This document shows positions 27,342 to 36,710 of a stretch of DNA of 64,000 nt, in pieces (position 1 is the first letter of the stretch; every line of letters starts with the position of its first letter). The position numbers were made by a program, and so were the translations under genes. The stretch lies in assembly GCA_029262195.1 (NCBI GenBank), contig JAJCZX010000027.1:254677-318676 (forward strand), read 5' to 3'. This stretch comes from Gemmatimonadota bacterium. Lineage in GTDB: Bacteria > Gemmatimonadota > Gemmatimonadetes > Gemmatimonadales > GWC2-71-9. The notes under the pieces are model-generated. The model did no database searches and was not told the origin of the DNA. It saw only the letters and a list, made by a program, of their open reading frames with translations.

Positions 27342-29762
27342 TTAATCTTTTAGCGCTTCCATCGGGGAAAGTTTGCAGGCCCGCCTTGCAGGAAGATAGC
27401 AAGCAGCCCCACCAACCAGACTCAATGCAAAACTAACGACGAGAAACGTCACGGGATCCCTTCCATCCACGCCAAACAGCAACGTGCCCAGGTACGGTGC
27501 GGTCAAAAACGCCAGGACCACTCCACTCACCAGGCCCAGCGCGACCAATTTCATGCCCTGAGACAACACGAGGTTTATGACCCGCGTGCGGGTGGCACCC
27601 AGGGCGACTCGCATACCGATTTCTTTCGTTGTGATGCTGACGCGATGTGACAAAACACCGTAAACGCCAATCACAGCCTGAGCGAAAGCAATGAAAGCGA
27701 ACAGTTGAAATAGACGTAGCACCAATGCCCTTCGGGCCAACGTCTTGCCAAAGCGTTCCGACAGAGTGCTAACGGAATACACGGGCACGTCAGGATCCAG
27801 ATCCTTTACAGTATTTCGAACGAGCGAGGTAACGTGCTCAACGCTGGCCGAAGATTCCACCACCCCGTACAGCGTATTGACGGCGAAGCCGCTATACGGG
27901 AAGTACATCGTCATTCGTGAAAACGACTCCAATTCATAGTGTCGGACAGGTTCCACCACGCCCACGATCGTCGAGTAAGAATTCGGATTGAATCCTACTC
28001 GATGGCCGATGGCATCTCCGTCGGGCCAGAACCTGTCCGCCAGGGTTCTGTCGACGATTACCACCCGTTCGTTTGTTCCGTCCCCATCCTGGAACATGCG
28101 CCCATATGCGAGGTCTATTTCCATCACGTCGAAGTAGTCCCTGGTAACAACCCGAAAATCTGATACCATGTTGTCATCGGTGTCGGAGACCCCCTCCACA
28201 TCCAGATCACCCCACGACATTCCAGGACTCAGCGGCAACAGACTCACCCCACCAGCGCCGTTGACAGACGGGTCCGCTCCAAGCCGTTCCCACAGCGGCG
28301 TAAAGAACTCCCGCCGCGCCTGTTGGGTACCGAACGATGGCCCGGCGAGTGAAACCCTGAACGTAAAACGCGAATCAACTTCGAACCCCGTGTCCACGTC
28401 GCTCACCGCGCCGTAGGAACGTACCAACAGCCCTGCGCCTACCAGCAAGGCAAGGCTCAAAGCGACCTCCGCAGCCACCAGCCCGTTGGGCAGCGACCAT
28501 GTAGTGCGCAGGGATGCGCCAGTAGCCACTCCCGACCGCCCTCTTAGCGACGTATCAAGATTAAAGCTGGAAGCCTTTAACGCCGGGAAGAACCCGAAGA
28601 TCAAGCAAGCCGCGACAGATACAGACAGGGCAAACGCCAGGACCCACAGGTCAACCGCGATGTTGTTCAGCCTAGGCAACTGCTCCGAACTCAACCCCTT
28701 GAGGGCAGCTACACCCCAGGTGGCAAGGACCACTCCAAGAGCACCACCCGCGAAAGCGAGTACCAGGTTTTCTAGCAACAGCTGCCGGACGAGCATCCCG
28801 CGCCCGGCTCCCAGAGCGGATCGCACTGCTAAATCTCTCTGCCTGGAAGCTGCTCTCGACAGCAATAAATTCGCGGCGTTAGCGCACGAGATCAAAAGAA
28901 GCAGCGACGTTGAAACGAGGAGAATAGTGAGAATTTCGTCGGTATCGCCGACCACGTCTTCAAGCAGCGGGAAGACGAGCACCCGGTAGGCGGGGTCGTT
29001 GACGAGATTACCCTGATCAAACTGTGCCGCTGCAATATCGACCTGCGCGCGAACTTCTCCAATGCCGACCCCCGGTCGAAGAATACCGAGCACATTGTAA
29101 TCCTCTCCGCGGAACGCTTTGAAGTTAGGGGTCTGGGGGAGGTTTCTGAAAATCTGGTAGTCGCCGAGTGTCGCAAACGAGGGCAGCACCTCTCCGTCAA
29201 TCACGGCGTCCTCATTGAGAACGCCAATCACTTCAACCGGCCCCCCGTCCAACGTCACGGTCTTCCCTACAACCTCGGGATCGGAATCGAACCGGCGTTT
29301 CCAGAGTCTGTGGCTGAGAACTGCAACTGCGGCCGCTCCCCCGTCGTCGTCAGCGCTTGAGAACAAACGCCCAACGTGGGGTCGAGCACCCAAAAGGTCG
29401 AAAAGGTTCGCAGAGTTCGAAAGAAGACCAAGGCGTTCCGGCCCTTCCGGACCGGTGACTGTAACTTCAGTGGCCGCAGCTATGGCGAGGGTTTCGAAAG
29501 CCGAAGTCTGTTCGAGAATCTCGTAATATTGGACAGGGGAAAACCAATCACGTTCGACGGCACTGCCGGGTGCCGATTGCCACAACACAACCATCCGTTC
29601 GGAATCGGGAAACGGGAGTGGGTCCAACACCACCCCTTTGATCACGCTGAAAATGCCGGTGGTCGCCCCGATCCCCAATCCCAGAACAACCACCATGGTG
29701 AGACTGAAACCAGGATTCATCGGGATAGCGCGAAGGGCGTATCTCAGATCTCTAGAAATCAT
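27342..29762 (-). CDS. Duplicated FtsX/MacB-type ABC permease (ADOP family), second copy
   Basis: 806 residues with two MacB-core/FtsX units and no N-terminal prefix domain. The first unit opens with DLRYALRAIPMNPGFSLTMVVV... and VLGLGIGATTGIFSVIKGVV; its FtsX part has RDLAVRSALGAGRGMLVRQLL. The second ends with KEIGMRVALGATRTRVINLV and PARRACKLSPMEALKD. Unlike the copy at 5644 it lacks the prefix and no PadR gene is next to it. GGTGG precedes the ATG. It heads a four-gene reverse-strand run with the helicase, aminotransferase and proline-rich protein. Substrate unknown. Confidence 0.9.
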   Translation of the reverse strand: MISRDLRYALRAIPMNPGFSLTMVVVLGLGIGATTGIFSVIKGVVLDPLPFPDSERMVVLWQSAPGSAVERDWFSPVQYYEILEQTSAFETLAIAAATEVTVTGPEGPERLGLLSNSANLFDLLGARPHVGRLFSSADDDGGAAAVAVLSHRLWKRRFDSDPEVVGKTVTLDGGPVEVIGVLNEDAVIDGEVLPSFATLGDYQIFRNLPQTPNFKAFRGEDYNVLGILRPGVGIGEVRAQVDIAAAQFDQGNLVNDPAYRVLVFPLLEDVVGDTDEILTILLVSTSLLLLISCANAANLLLSRAASRQRDLAVRSALGAGRGMLVRQLLLENLVLAFAGGALGVVLATWGVAALKGLSSEQLPRLNNIAVDLWVLAFALSVSVAACLIFGFFPALKASSFNLDTSLRGRSGVATGASLRTTWSLPNGLVAAEVALSLALLVGAGLLVRSYGAVSDVDTGFEVDSRFTFRVSLAGPSFGTQQARREFFTPLWERLGADPSVNGAGGVSLLPLSPGMSWGDLDVEGVSDTDDNMVSDFRVVTRDYFDVMEIDLAYGRMFQDGDGTNERVVIVDRTLADRFWPDGDAIGHRVGFNPNSYSTIVGVVEPVRHYELESFSRMTMYFPYSGFAVNTLYGVVESSASVEHVTSLVRNTVKDLDPDVPVYSVSTLSERFGKTLARRALVLRLFQLFAFIAFAQAVIGVYGVLSHRVSITTKEIGMRVALGATRTRVINLVLSQGMKLVALGLVSGVVLAFLTAPYLGTLLFGVDGRDPVTFLVVSFALSLVGGAACYLPARRACKLSPMEALKD

Positions 29763-29802
29763 TTTCTTTCCACCTTTGGAGGAGCGACAAGCAACCGATA
29801 GG

Positions 29803-31092
29803 TCAGGTTTTCAATTCTCTTTTTTTAGCAGCCGGAAACAACACGTTATTGAGAATCAGCCGATAGCCCGGAGAATTTGTGTGAAGGGAAAGGTCGGTGG
29901 GAGGGTCACCAACTTGATGCTGTGAGTCTTCCGGATCATGCCCACCAAAAAACGTCCAGGTACCCTCGCCGTATTCTCCGTGGATGTACTTAACCCAGGG
30001 TGTCCCTTCTTCGTAGGCCAGGACAGTGACATCGGGTTTCAAACGTTCTCGGTTGAACGAAGTTGTGAGGCCGTAAAAATCCGGAATGATTTCCCGGTGG
30101 TTCTGCACGAGCATGGTAGGAACGGGATCAATCTTAGCACTGAAGTTGAAAATTTTGAAGTTGGCCAGGGACTGCCGCACTGGCGGGTTGTTCACCTGGT
30201 GGCCATCGATATCGGAAAAACTGGGAATCGCTGACGAGTATTCCAGCCGTACATTGTCGAACGCCATGGAACGGCTCCAGTCAACTTTCTCGCTGGCGTT
30301 GGGATCCATCGGATCACCGTCGCTGTATTGCGCCGCGATATCAACGTCTTCTGCGGCCAGAGCGAGATCCAGGGTTTCAGTTGCCGCACACATGGCAAAG
30401 AGGAATCCCTTCTGACCCACAAATTCTTTTATCCGAAGCGCAACGGCTTTCTTGAGAGCAGGTACGCTTTCGAAACCTCTCGACCTCATCATCGCCGTGT
30501 TCATTTGTACCATTTCACTCAACCAGGGACTACCTGCATAGGTGAGATAAAATTTTGAGTACTGACCCGTGAAGTCTTCGTGGTGCAGGTGCAGCCACTC
30601 GTAGTCGGAAAGTCCCCCGTCAAGTACCTCAGCATCCCAGATTTGGTCGTATTCGATTCCTGCATATTCCAACGCCATCGTAACTGCGTCATCCCAGGGA
30701 GCCGCGTTGGGCGGGGCGTACACAGCCACAGTAGGAGCTTTTTCCAGTGGTACAGCGTCCATATTGTTTGCCTGAATCTGGCCGCGTAACTCCAACACCT
30801 GATTGTCGGAGATGCGCTCAACCGAAACACCGGAAAGCATCGCATCACGTTCGAGCGTAGAATCAAACGGCGCCAGAAAACTTCCGCCACGATAGTTGAG
30901 GAGCCACTCGGCTGCTTGCTCTCTTTGCAGATTCCGGAAACAGACCCCGTAGGCCCGAAGATGATCGGTCTGAACATTGTCCATTGGAATCAAGATCCAA
31001 TTGTTCTGCTCCGAACCAAGGAGGACGCCCGGCGCCACGGCAGCAGCCCCGACGCTTGACCCCAGCGCACTGATGAATTCTCGTCTTTTCAT
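29803..31092 (-). CDS. Tat-exported conserved protein of unknown function
   Basis: 429 residues with a twin-arginine signal (MKRREFISALGSSVG). The mature protein opens with NNWILIPMDNVQTDHLRAYG and AAEWLLNYRGGSF, features I associate with a family in Bacteroidota/Gemmatimonadota sometimes auto-named asparagine synthetase B. No glutaminase or AMP-ligase motif is visible, so that name is not supported. A central WDAEVLDGGLSDYEWLHLHHEDF segment and a C-terminal GEGTWTFFGGHDPEDSQH could belong to a glutamine-amidotransferase-like fold, but this is tentative. The start overlaps the TPR gene stop by 4 bases (ATGA), making it the last gene of the envelope operon. Confidence 0.7.
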   Translation of the reverse strand: MKRREFISALGSSVGAAAVAPGVLLGSEQNNWILIPMDNVQTDHLRAYGVCFRNLQREQAAEWLLNYRGGSFLAPFDSTLERDAMLSGVSVERISDNQVLELRGQIQANNMDAVPLEKAPTVAVYAPPNAAPWDDAVTMALEYAGIEYDQIWDAEVLDGGLSDYEWLHLHHEDFTGQYSKFYLTYAGSPWLSEMVQMNTAMMRSRGFESVPALKKAVALRIKEFVGQKGFLFAMCAATETLDLALAAEDVDIAAQYSDGDPMDPNASEKVDWSRSMAFDNVRLEYSSAIPSFSDIDGHQVNNPPVRQSLANFKIFNFSAKIDPVPTMLVQNHREIIPDFYGLTTSFNRERLKPDVTVLAYEEGTPWVKYIHGEYGEGTWTFFGGHDPEDSQHQVGDPPTDLSLHTNSPGYRLILNNVLFPAAKKRELKT

Positions 31093-32822
31093 GATTGAGG
31101 AATAGCCCGCCTGATTTGATCCAGAAGTCTTCTGGCCCGGGGCACCACGGCGCTGTTGGGGTGTCTTATAATCACGTCTTCCAATCGCTCGATTCCTTCA
31201 TCCTGCCTTCCACTATCCAGCATCGCACGGGCCAGGGTGAAACTTGAAAGCGGAGCGGTCGGCCCCTCCGGAGCGATATCAACAGAAAGTCGCAGGAGGC
31301 GTTCGCTGTTTTCAAAGTCACCGGATTCATAGGCTAGCCGCCCGGCGAACGAAAGTACTTCAGCCCGTCCACCATCCAGGCGCAGACGGGAAGCGGTACT
31401 TTGTAACTCTCCCACCGCCGTGGTAGTGTCACCTGAATGTAGCGCCATCATAGCGCTACCAATTTCTGGCACTGTGTCTGTACCCACGACCTGCAGCAAT
31501 GCAAGCATCTCTGTCCGGCGTGTTGATTCCTGGCGCGTACCGACAAGAGGACCGGCGGCCCGAAACATGGTGATTGCATCTTTTACATTACCTCTGAATA
31601 GAGCAATCCAGCCTTTGGTGTCCATCGCTGAGATGGATGAGTCCGAGGCGATTATTGCGTCAGCTCTATCCAACGAATCCTGTTCTGCCCAGGCCCATGC
31701 CATGGCGACGCGCAGATTCGAAACATCTCCGAGCAAAAGGCGGTCTGACCATTGCGCGAACCGATCCTCAGCCTCGTCCACTCTTCCCGAAGCCGCCATC
31801 ACACCGATCAAACTTGCCATCGCCCCGGCCTGTGATGGCGTCACAACCGTGGAATCGACAGTGATCTGGCTCAACAGACGTTCAGCGACGTCGCGGTCAC
31901 CGGCCTCGGCAAAAGCTCTCGCCGCCTCGAGTCGCGCGTTTTCCGAGAAGCTGCCCGTCGTTAGGTCTGCAATGCGTTCGAGAGCAAATCCGCGTGATTT
32001 GGCACTTTTAGGACCACGTAAGCGGCGGACTCGCTCCACGAAACCTCGCAAAATTCCCAGCGCTACGGCGGGGTCTTCAGGCAACACCCGGTCGAGCATC
32101 ACCCAACCATCCAGAGGACGATTCCAGACTGCAAGAAGATTGGCCGCAACAAGTTGCGCCGGGTCTTCGGGCGCTCCGGAGGCCAGGGCCCTGATTACCG
32201 CATCTCGATTGGTCGGGTTAGTTCGCGCGAGGGACAACGCTGCAGTTGGTGCCTGCCCGGGATCGGCCCTGGTGGCATCAGCCCAGTACTCAGCCGCCCG
32301 GATCCATTCACCGGTCACTACCCAGAGCTGAGCGAGTTCTCGGGAAAGGGATGAATTGCCGACTCGTTCCGTGCCGAGGGTGAGGATTCGTTGAGCCTCA
32401 ATAAGGTCGCCTCGTTGGGAGACGGCAAAAGCCCATTCCCGATAAGGGTCAGGACTCTCCGGCTCACGGGCAATCCAGCGTTCGGCGGCTGCATTCAAAC
32501 TGTCCGGGGAATCCGCTGCTGCCCACGAGCGCAATTCTATCGTTCTAATGAATCGGTTTTCCGGGGCCAGTTCGAGGGCGTGTTTTACGAAGAATAGAAC
32601 CGAGTCCTGCTGGTTGATCGGCTCCGACACCCTTTCCAGGCCAAGCAGGGCGGGGAGGCTCGTGGGTTCGGAACGCAGGGTCTGCCGATACAGGCGGGCT
32701 GCTTCAAGGAACCGCCCATTCCGTTCCAGTTCAAACGCCTCGACCAATCGCGATTGCGCAGGCAAAGTATCAGCGTGCGTCAGCGCAACGCCAACGAGTA
32801 CGAACCTAATTAGACGTTTCAT
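31089..32822 (-). CDS. Exported TPR-repeat protein
   Basis: 577 residues with a signal peptide (MKRLIRFVLVGVALTHADTLPAQ) followed almost entirely by helical tetratricopeptide-type repeats (RNGRFLEAARLYRQTLRSEP; SQRGDLIEAQRILTLGTERV; TGEWIRAAEYWADATRADPG; and others to the C-terminus, GRQDEGIERLEDVIIRHPN). It should be a periplasmic scaffold. It overlaps the end of the DUF4175-like gene by 17 bases and the Tat-exported gene by 4, so these genes are translated from one transcript and may form one complex. Confidence 0.8.
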   Translation of the reverse strand: MKRLIRFVLVGVALTHADTLPAQSRLVEAFELERNGRFLEAARLYRQTLRSEPTSLPALLGLERVSEPINQQDSVLFFVKHALELAPENRFIRTIELRSWAAADSPDSLNAAAERWIAREPESPDPYREWAFAVSQRGDLIEAQRILTLGTERVGNSSLSRELAQLWVVTGEWIRAAEYWADATRADPGQAPTAALSLARTNPTNRDAVIRALASGAPEDPAQLVAANLLAVWNRPLDGWVMLDRVLPEDPAVALGILRGFVERVRRLRGPKSAKSRGFALERIADLTTGSFSENARLEAARAFAEAGDRDVAERLLSQITVDSTVVTPSQAGAMASLIGVMAASGRVDEAEDRFAQWSDRLLLGDVSNLRVAMAWAWAEQDSLDRADAIIASDSSISAMDTKGWIALFRGNVKDAITMFRAAGPLVGTRQESTRRTEMLALLQVVGTDTVPEIGSAMMALHSGDTTTAVGELQSTASRLRLDGGRAEVLSFAGRLAYESGDFENSERLLRLSVDIAPEGPTAPLSSFTLARAMLDSGRQDEGIERLEDVIIRHPNSAVVPRARRLLDQIRRAIPQS

Positions 32823-35800
32823 TTATCCTGCGGAAATAGTCCAGCACTAACCGGCGATCCTCCGGCGACAACTCGGATAACGACTCCCAGGACGGATACT
32901 CAAAACGTGGCCCGGCCGTGGGCGCCATTTCATCTGGAACACGGATCAATCCGTCGGCCGCCTGTTCGCTCCGGCGTTCCAACCGATCATCTGGACGATC
33001 ACTTCTGAGAGTTCTTCCGGCATCGAGCATGCGGCGGAACAGTTGCTCTTGTCGCTGGATCGTGTTGCGGTCCAACTGTGCCGCCTCCAGTCTTCGCGAA
33101 ACGGCCCGCGCCTCGTCGGCAAGCTCACCGAGCCCGCTCAATTCGGATTCGGTTTCGAGCCTTTCCAACTCCTCGGCAAGTTGCATCTGTTGCATCGCCA
33201 TCTGGCGCAGTTGTTGGATCAATTGATCCCCACCCATCGACATCATCGGAAGCATCTGGTTGGCTTCGCCCGTGAGGCCCTGTTGTTGCTGCGCCATCTG
33301 CTGCATGCGTTCTAACGCCTCTTCCACCCCAGATCCCGATTCGGAGCCTTCCACATCTGAACGTCCCCGAACCAAACCATGGGCAACCTGGTTGAGCCCG
33401 TCGACCGCAGCGCCGGCGGCGTCAGCGGCCTCCCGTGCGTTGGGCGAAGCCTGGCTCAGGTTCTGAAGGGCCTCAGTCATTTTCACCATGGAGAACCCGA
33501 GAGAGGTGCTCAACTGGGGAGATACCAGCGCGTTCTGACTCGAAGCCTCCCGCAATTCTTCAATAACCCGGTCGACGCCGTCACGCACCGCAGCTTGCTC
33601 GCCCCTGAGGCTAGGGTCGACATCGCCCGACTCGTACCGTTCGGCTAACTCACTCTGGGTTCTGGCCAGGTCAGCGATCTCCGAAAGGGCACGGTCCATG
33701 GCATCAAGGACTTCTTGCCTCCACTGGTCGCGCATCTGATCGCGCTGGTCGCGTATTTCCTGCGGCAGATCCTCCAGGCTCTCCCCGGCTGACTCCCCAC
33801 TCTGCTGGGCCCCTTCCATATTCCCGCTGGCTGCCATTTCAGCGGCATCTCTCATTTCGCCTGCCGCCTGTTGCGCGTCCTCCGAATTTTCCTGCATACC
33901 TTCTGCGCCGTTCATTTCTTCCATTCGTTCGGCGAGTTCTGCAAGGCGCTGAGCAAGACTATCGGTTGCAGCGGCCAGACTCTCCTCACTGGCTGCCAGA
34001 GTGGAGTCTCCGCTGGCTGCGGCCTCGTTCCATTCCTCCTGTTGCTGCGCCAGTTCTTCCGCCTCCTCGGCTAAAGACGACATCTCACCTTCGAGGGCAG
34101 CCCTTTCGAAGAGATCCCGAGCCCGCTCAAGTTGCTCTTCCATCTCCTCCTGAGATTGCTGCAAATCCTGCAGGGCTTCCTGAGTGTCACGCGAGTCGAG
34201 TCGATCAAGCGCCTGCCGCAAAGCCTCGAGTTTATCCCGTAACTCGGATGTCAACGCGTTTTCCATTAACTCGCGGAGCTCGCCCATTTTTTCGAAAAAT
34301 TCTGGGTCAGACACTCCAGCTTCGCGGGCCAATTCCGTCAGTTCAGCAATCTGGTCATCGAGTTTCTGAGCCTCCTCCAACAACTGCTGCTGTTGTTCTT
34401 CTAACTGCTGAGCCCTCTCGGCAGAGTTGAAGTCCAATTGTTCGTCGTCGCCTTCGGCCCGGCTTCTCTCTGAGGCCAGTTCTTCGGCAACCCGATTTAG
34501 TTCAGCCTGGAGACGTGCCAGGGAATCGGCCATAGAAGAAACCGCTTCAGACCGATCGCGGACCTCCGCGCGCATCTCACTTCTGGACGGGAACCGGAGA
34601 AAAAACTCGCGACTTTCACTGATCTGCCCGCCCCCGGGGAAGTTGTCCCACACCCGTACTTTGTAGAACGCCGTATCACCAGGTGCGAAACCACGATTAT
34701 TGAGGTCGAGAACCCACTGCAGGATTGTGCGATCCGTGCCACCAACTGGAAGCGGTATCGGTTTTACCTCTGGAGGATCGGCCAACCCAATCCGGCTGGC
34801 CCGCCGACTTACGACATCCGCCCGCGTCACCAGGTGATCGTCTCGGACATCAATTACGAGCGGTTGGAGGAGACTCAACGGAGGAACTGTGTCGACGCCG
34901 GGCACAGCAATGGTTACGACCGGGATAGAGTCTCTGAGGGCCTCAACGTAAAAATCGGATTGCGATGCATCGACCGGCGTGCCATCGCGCGTCGTCGCCG
35001 CCAGTGCCCACGTCCCACTGGATCGGACCGTGAACCGGCCTCTGAACCCTGTGCCATCTACCTGTGCGGGAACGAGCGTATCACCGCCAACCCACGCTGC
35101 ATCAGCAAGTTCAAGCGTGACCCGTCCATTGCTCACAACCTCGGTGCCGATAGGCAGAACTACTGAATCTCCCGGGACCAGAGGGTGATCGGTCATGTTC
35201 AGGTATCGCGGATAGCGAGCGACAAGCGTCAGATCGGTCAACAATGACGGTAGAGCGACAACAACGTGGAGCGTGTCCGAATCGCGTGAACCTGAACTTG
35301 CCCGGACGAAGACATCACTGTCGAGAGGACCCAACCAGACCGATGCTGCGCCGACCGAATCGAGCTCCACTGTCGTAGAACTCCATTGTTCGCCCGGCGA
35401 TCTCTGCCAGAGTTCTACTGAAAAGCGCCCTCGTGCCTCAACCTGGAGGCCAACCGAATCCCCGTACTGAACAGCTAGCCGGTCGGCGGAAATGGCAACC
35501 GGACCAAAGGCTTCTGTTACGAGGCCAAGCGGATCCCAGAAACGAGCCGCTGCTCCTTTGGTAGGGCCGGAAGCAACCAGCAACACCACACCTGCCGCCG
35601 CAGCCATCGCACTTCGCGATACGTCTACGCGTACGGCGCGTTTGACGCCGCTGAGAGCAGGAATTCCATTCTGATCAAGCCAGGTCCGAGCATTGTTATC
35701 TGCCAGGGCACCCAGCCCGCGGCTCGCGGATTCAGGAAGATCTTCGATCAAACCACTCAGGTGCCCTCGTCGCGAACCGGACGTGCCCTCAACCTGCATG

Positions 35801-36054
35801 GCCAGGTAAGACTGTTCGGTGAGTTTCCGCGAGGCACGGAGTTTCAGCCCACCCCAAATCAGTCCGCTCACCGCAGCCAACCATCCGAGGAAGACAAGCG
35901 GGGGAGTAACGCGATAAACACCGGCCCGACCCAACAAAACCCCCAGCGTGAGCCCAAACAAGGCGGCGCCAATCCCGAACAGCACCGCGCTCCCCACCTG
36001 GAGTCTCCGAAGTTCAGCCCTCCGTTGTGAGAACCAGACGCTCGTCTTGGTCAA
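32806..36054 (-). CDS. DUF4175-like large membrane protein with long coiled coil
   Basis: About 1,082 residues from TTG 36054, which overlaps the DUF4159 stop as TTGA; a longer frame to 36153 would overlap that gene by over 100 bases. Two N-terminal helices and a third near residue 150 are followed by periplasmic beta domains, then a very long Glu/Gln/Ala-rich coiled coil (about 510-1000, for example QLEEQQQQLLEEAQKLDDQI and RMQQMAQQQQGLTGEA). The C-terminus (FEYPSWESLSELSPEDRRLV) is conserved-looking. This matches the general plan of DUF4175 proteins; function is unknown. It probably anchors the envelope complex encoded by its neighbours. Confidence 0.75.
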   Translation of the reverse strand: MTKTSVWFSQRRAELRRLQVGSAVLFGIGAALFGLTLGVLLGRAGVYRVTPPLVFLGWLAAVSGLIWGGLKLRASRKLTEQSYLAMQVEGTSGSRRGHLSGLIEDLPESASRGLGALADNNARTWLDQNGIPALSGVKRAVRVDVSRSAMAAAAGVVLLVASGPTKGAAARFWDPLGLVTEAFGPVAISADRLAVQYGDSVGLQVEARGRFSVELWQRSPGEQWSSTTVELDSVGAASVWLGPLDSDVFVRASSGSRDSDTLHVVVALPSLLTDLTLVARYPRYLNMTDHPLVPGDSVVLPIGTEVVSNGRVTLELADAAWVGGDTLVPAQVDGTGFRGRFTVRSSGTWALAATTRDGTPVDASQSDFYVEALRDSIPVVTIAVPGVDTVPPLSLLQPLVIDVRDDHLVTRADVVSRRASRIGLADPPEVKPIPLPVGGTDRTILQWVLDLNNRGFAPGDTAFYKVRVWDNFPGGGQISESREFFLRFPSRSEMRAEVRDRSEAVSSMADSLARLQAELNRVAEELASERSRAEGDDEQLDFNSAERAQQLEEQQQQLLEEAQKLDDQIAELTELAREAGVSDPEFFEKMGELRELMENALTSELRDKLEALRQALDRLDSRDTQEALQDLQQSQEEMEEQLERARDLFERAALEGEMSSLAEEAEELAQQQEEWNEAAASGDSTLAASEESLAAATDSLAQRLAELAERMEEMNGAEGMQENSEDAQQAAGEMRDAAEMAASGNMEGAQQSGESAGESLEDLPQEIRDQRDQMRDQWRQEVLDAMDRALSEIADLARTQSELAERYESGDVDPSLRGEQAAVRDGVDRVIEELREASSQNALVSPQLSTSLGFSMVKMTEALQNLSQASPNAREAADAAGAAVDGLNQVAHGLVRGRSDVEGSESGSGVEEALERMQQMAQQQQGLTGEANQMLPMMSMGGDQLIQQLRQMAMQQMQLAEELERLETESELSGLGELADEARAVSRRLEAAQLDRNTIQRQEQLFRRMLDAGRTLRSDRPDDRLERRSEQAADGLIRVPDEMAPTAGPRFEYPSWESLSELSPEDRRLVLDYFRRINETSN

Positions 36055-36710
36055 GGCGCGGCTGTCACGGCGTAGGTGAAGAGATTGACCCCCATCTTTA
36101 GCGCTGCTTCGCGGACTTCGTCGGTGTCGTCGTGAACGTCGGAGTCTTCCCAACCATCGCCCAGATCCGATTGGTAGGAGTAATAGACGGCGAGGCGTTC
36201 ATCAATGAAAATCCCGAATCCCTGGGCGGGGAGCCCGTCGTGTTCATGCACCTTGGGTATCCCCTCAGGAAATTGATACACGATGTTATAAACCGGATGA
36301 TCCAGAGGCACTTCTACCAGAGGACGACTCGGAAAAATTCGGGCTATCTCCCGCCGAAACGATTCGTCCAACCCGTAGTTGTCATCAACGTGTAAGAAGC
36401 CGCCGCGCTCAAGAAAAGACCTGAGGGTCCGCAACTCAGGTTCACTGAAATTCACGTTGCCGTGTCCAGTCATGTGGAGATAGGGTACATCCCAAAGTTC
36501 GGGCCCATCCAATTCGACAACACTTTCCCTGAGGTTGACTCTGAGAGTGGTCCGCTCCCCGATGGCTTCCAACAGGTTGGGAATACTGGAAGGGTTGGCG
36601 TACCAATCCCCTCCCCCATCATAGTGGAGCCTACCAATGGCGAGCCGGTCGGAGTCGGCCGTGCTAACGGCGGTAAGTGTAACTGCCGTAAGTAGTAACG
36701 CTGCCTTCAT
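36051..36710 (-). CDS. DUF4159 domain protein, exported
   Basis: 219 residues with a signal peptide (MKAALLLTAVTLTAVSTADS). The domain begins RLAIGRLHYDGGGDWYANPSSI and includes YLHMTGHGNVNFSEPELRTL, GGFLHVDDNYGLDESFRREI and VPLDHPVYNIVYQFPEG, the pattern of DUF4159, a glutamine-amidotransferase-like fold without a known reaction. In related genomes DUF4159 genes sit with large coiled-coil membrane proteins, as here. It overlaps rsmI by 4 bases upstream (ATGA) and the DUF4175-like gene by 4 bases downstream, making a coupled operon. Confidence 0.88.
   Translation of the reverse strand: MKAALLLTAVTLTAVSTADSDRLAIGRLHYDGGGDWYANPSSIPNLLEAIGERTTLRVNLRESVVELDGPELWDVPYLHMTGHGNVNFSEPELRTLRSFLERGGFLHVDDNYGLDESFRREIARIFPSRPLVEVPLDHPVYNIVYQFPEGIPKVHEHDGLPAQGFGIFIDERLAVYYSYQSDLGDGWEDSDVHDDTDEVREAALKMGVNLFTYAVTAAP

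Noticed and set aside
27328..27402. ATG 27402 as the JAB-DinG start
   Set aside because: It overlaps the permease gene by 61 bases and the extra residues show no family similarity; TTG 27327 follows the permease stop closely.
29803..31092. Asparagine synthetase B annotation
   Set aside because: There is no N-terminal catalytic Cys glutaminase motif or ATP-pyrophosphatase loop, and the protein has a Tat signal.
36055..36153. Longer N-terminus of the DUF4175-like protein
   Set aside because: The extra 33 residues are Arg/Ser-rich, overlap DUF4159 by more than 100 bases, and the TTGA overlap start fits the coupling pattern of this operon.
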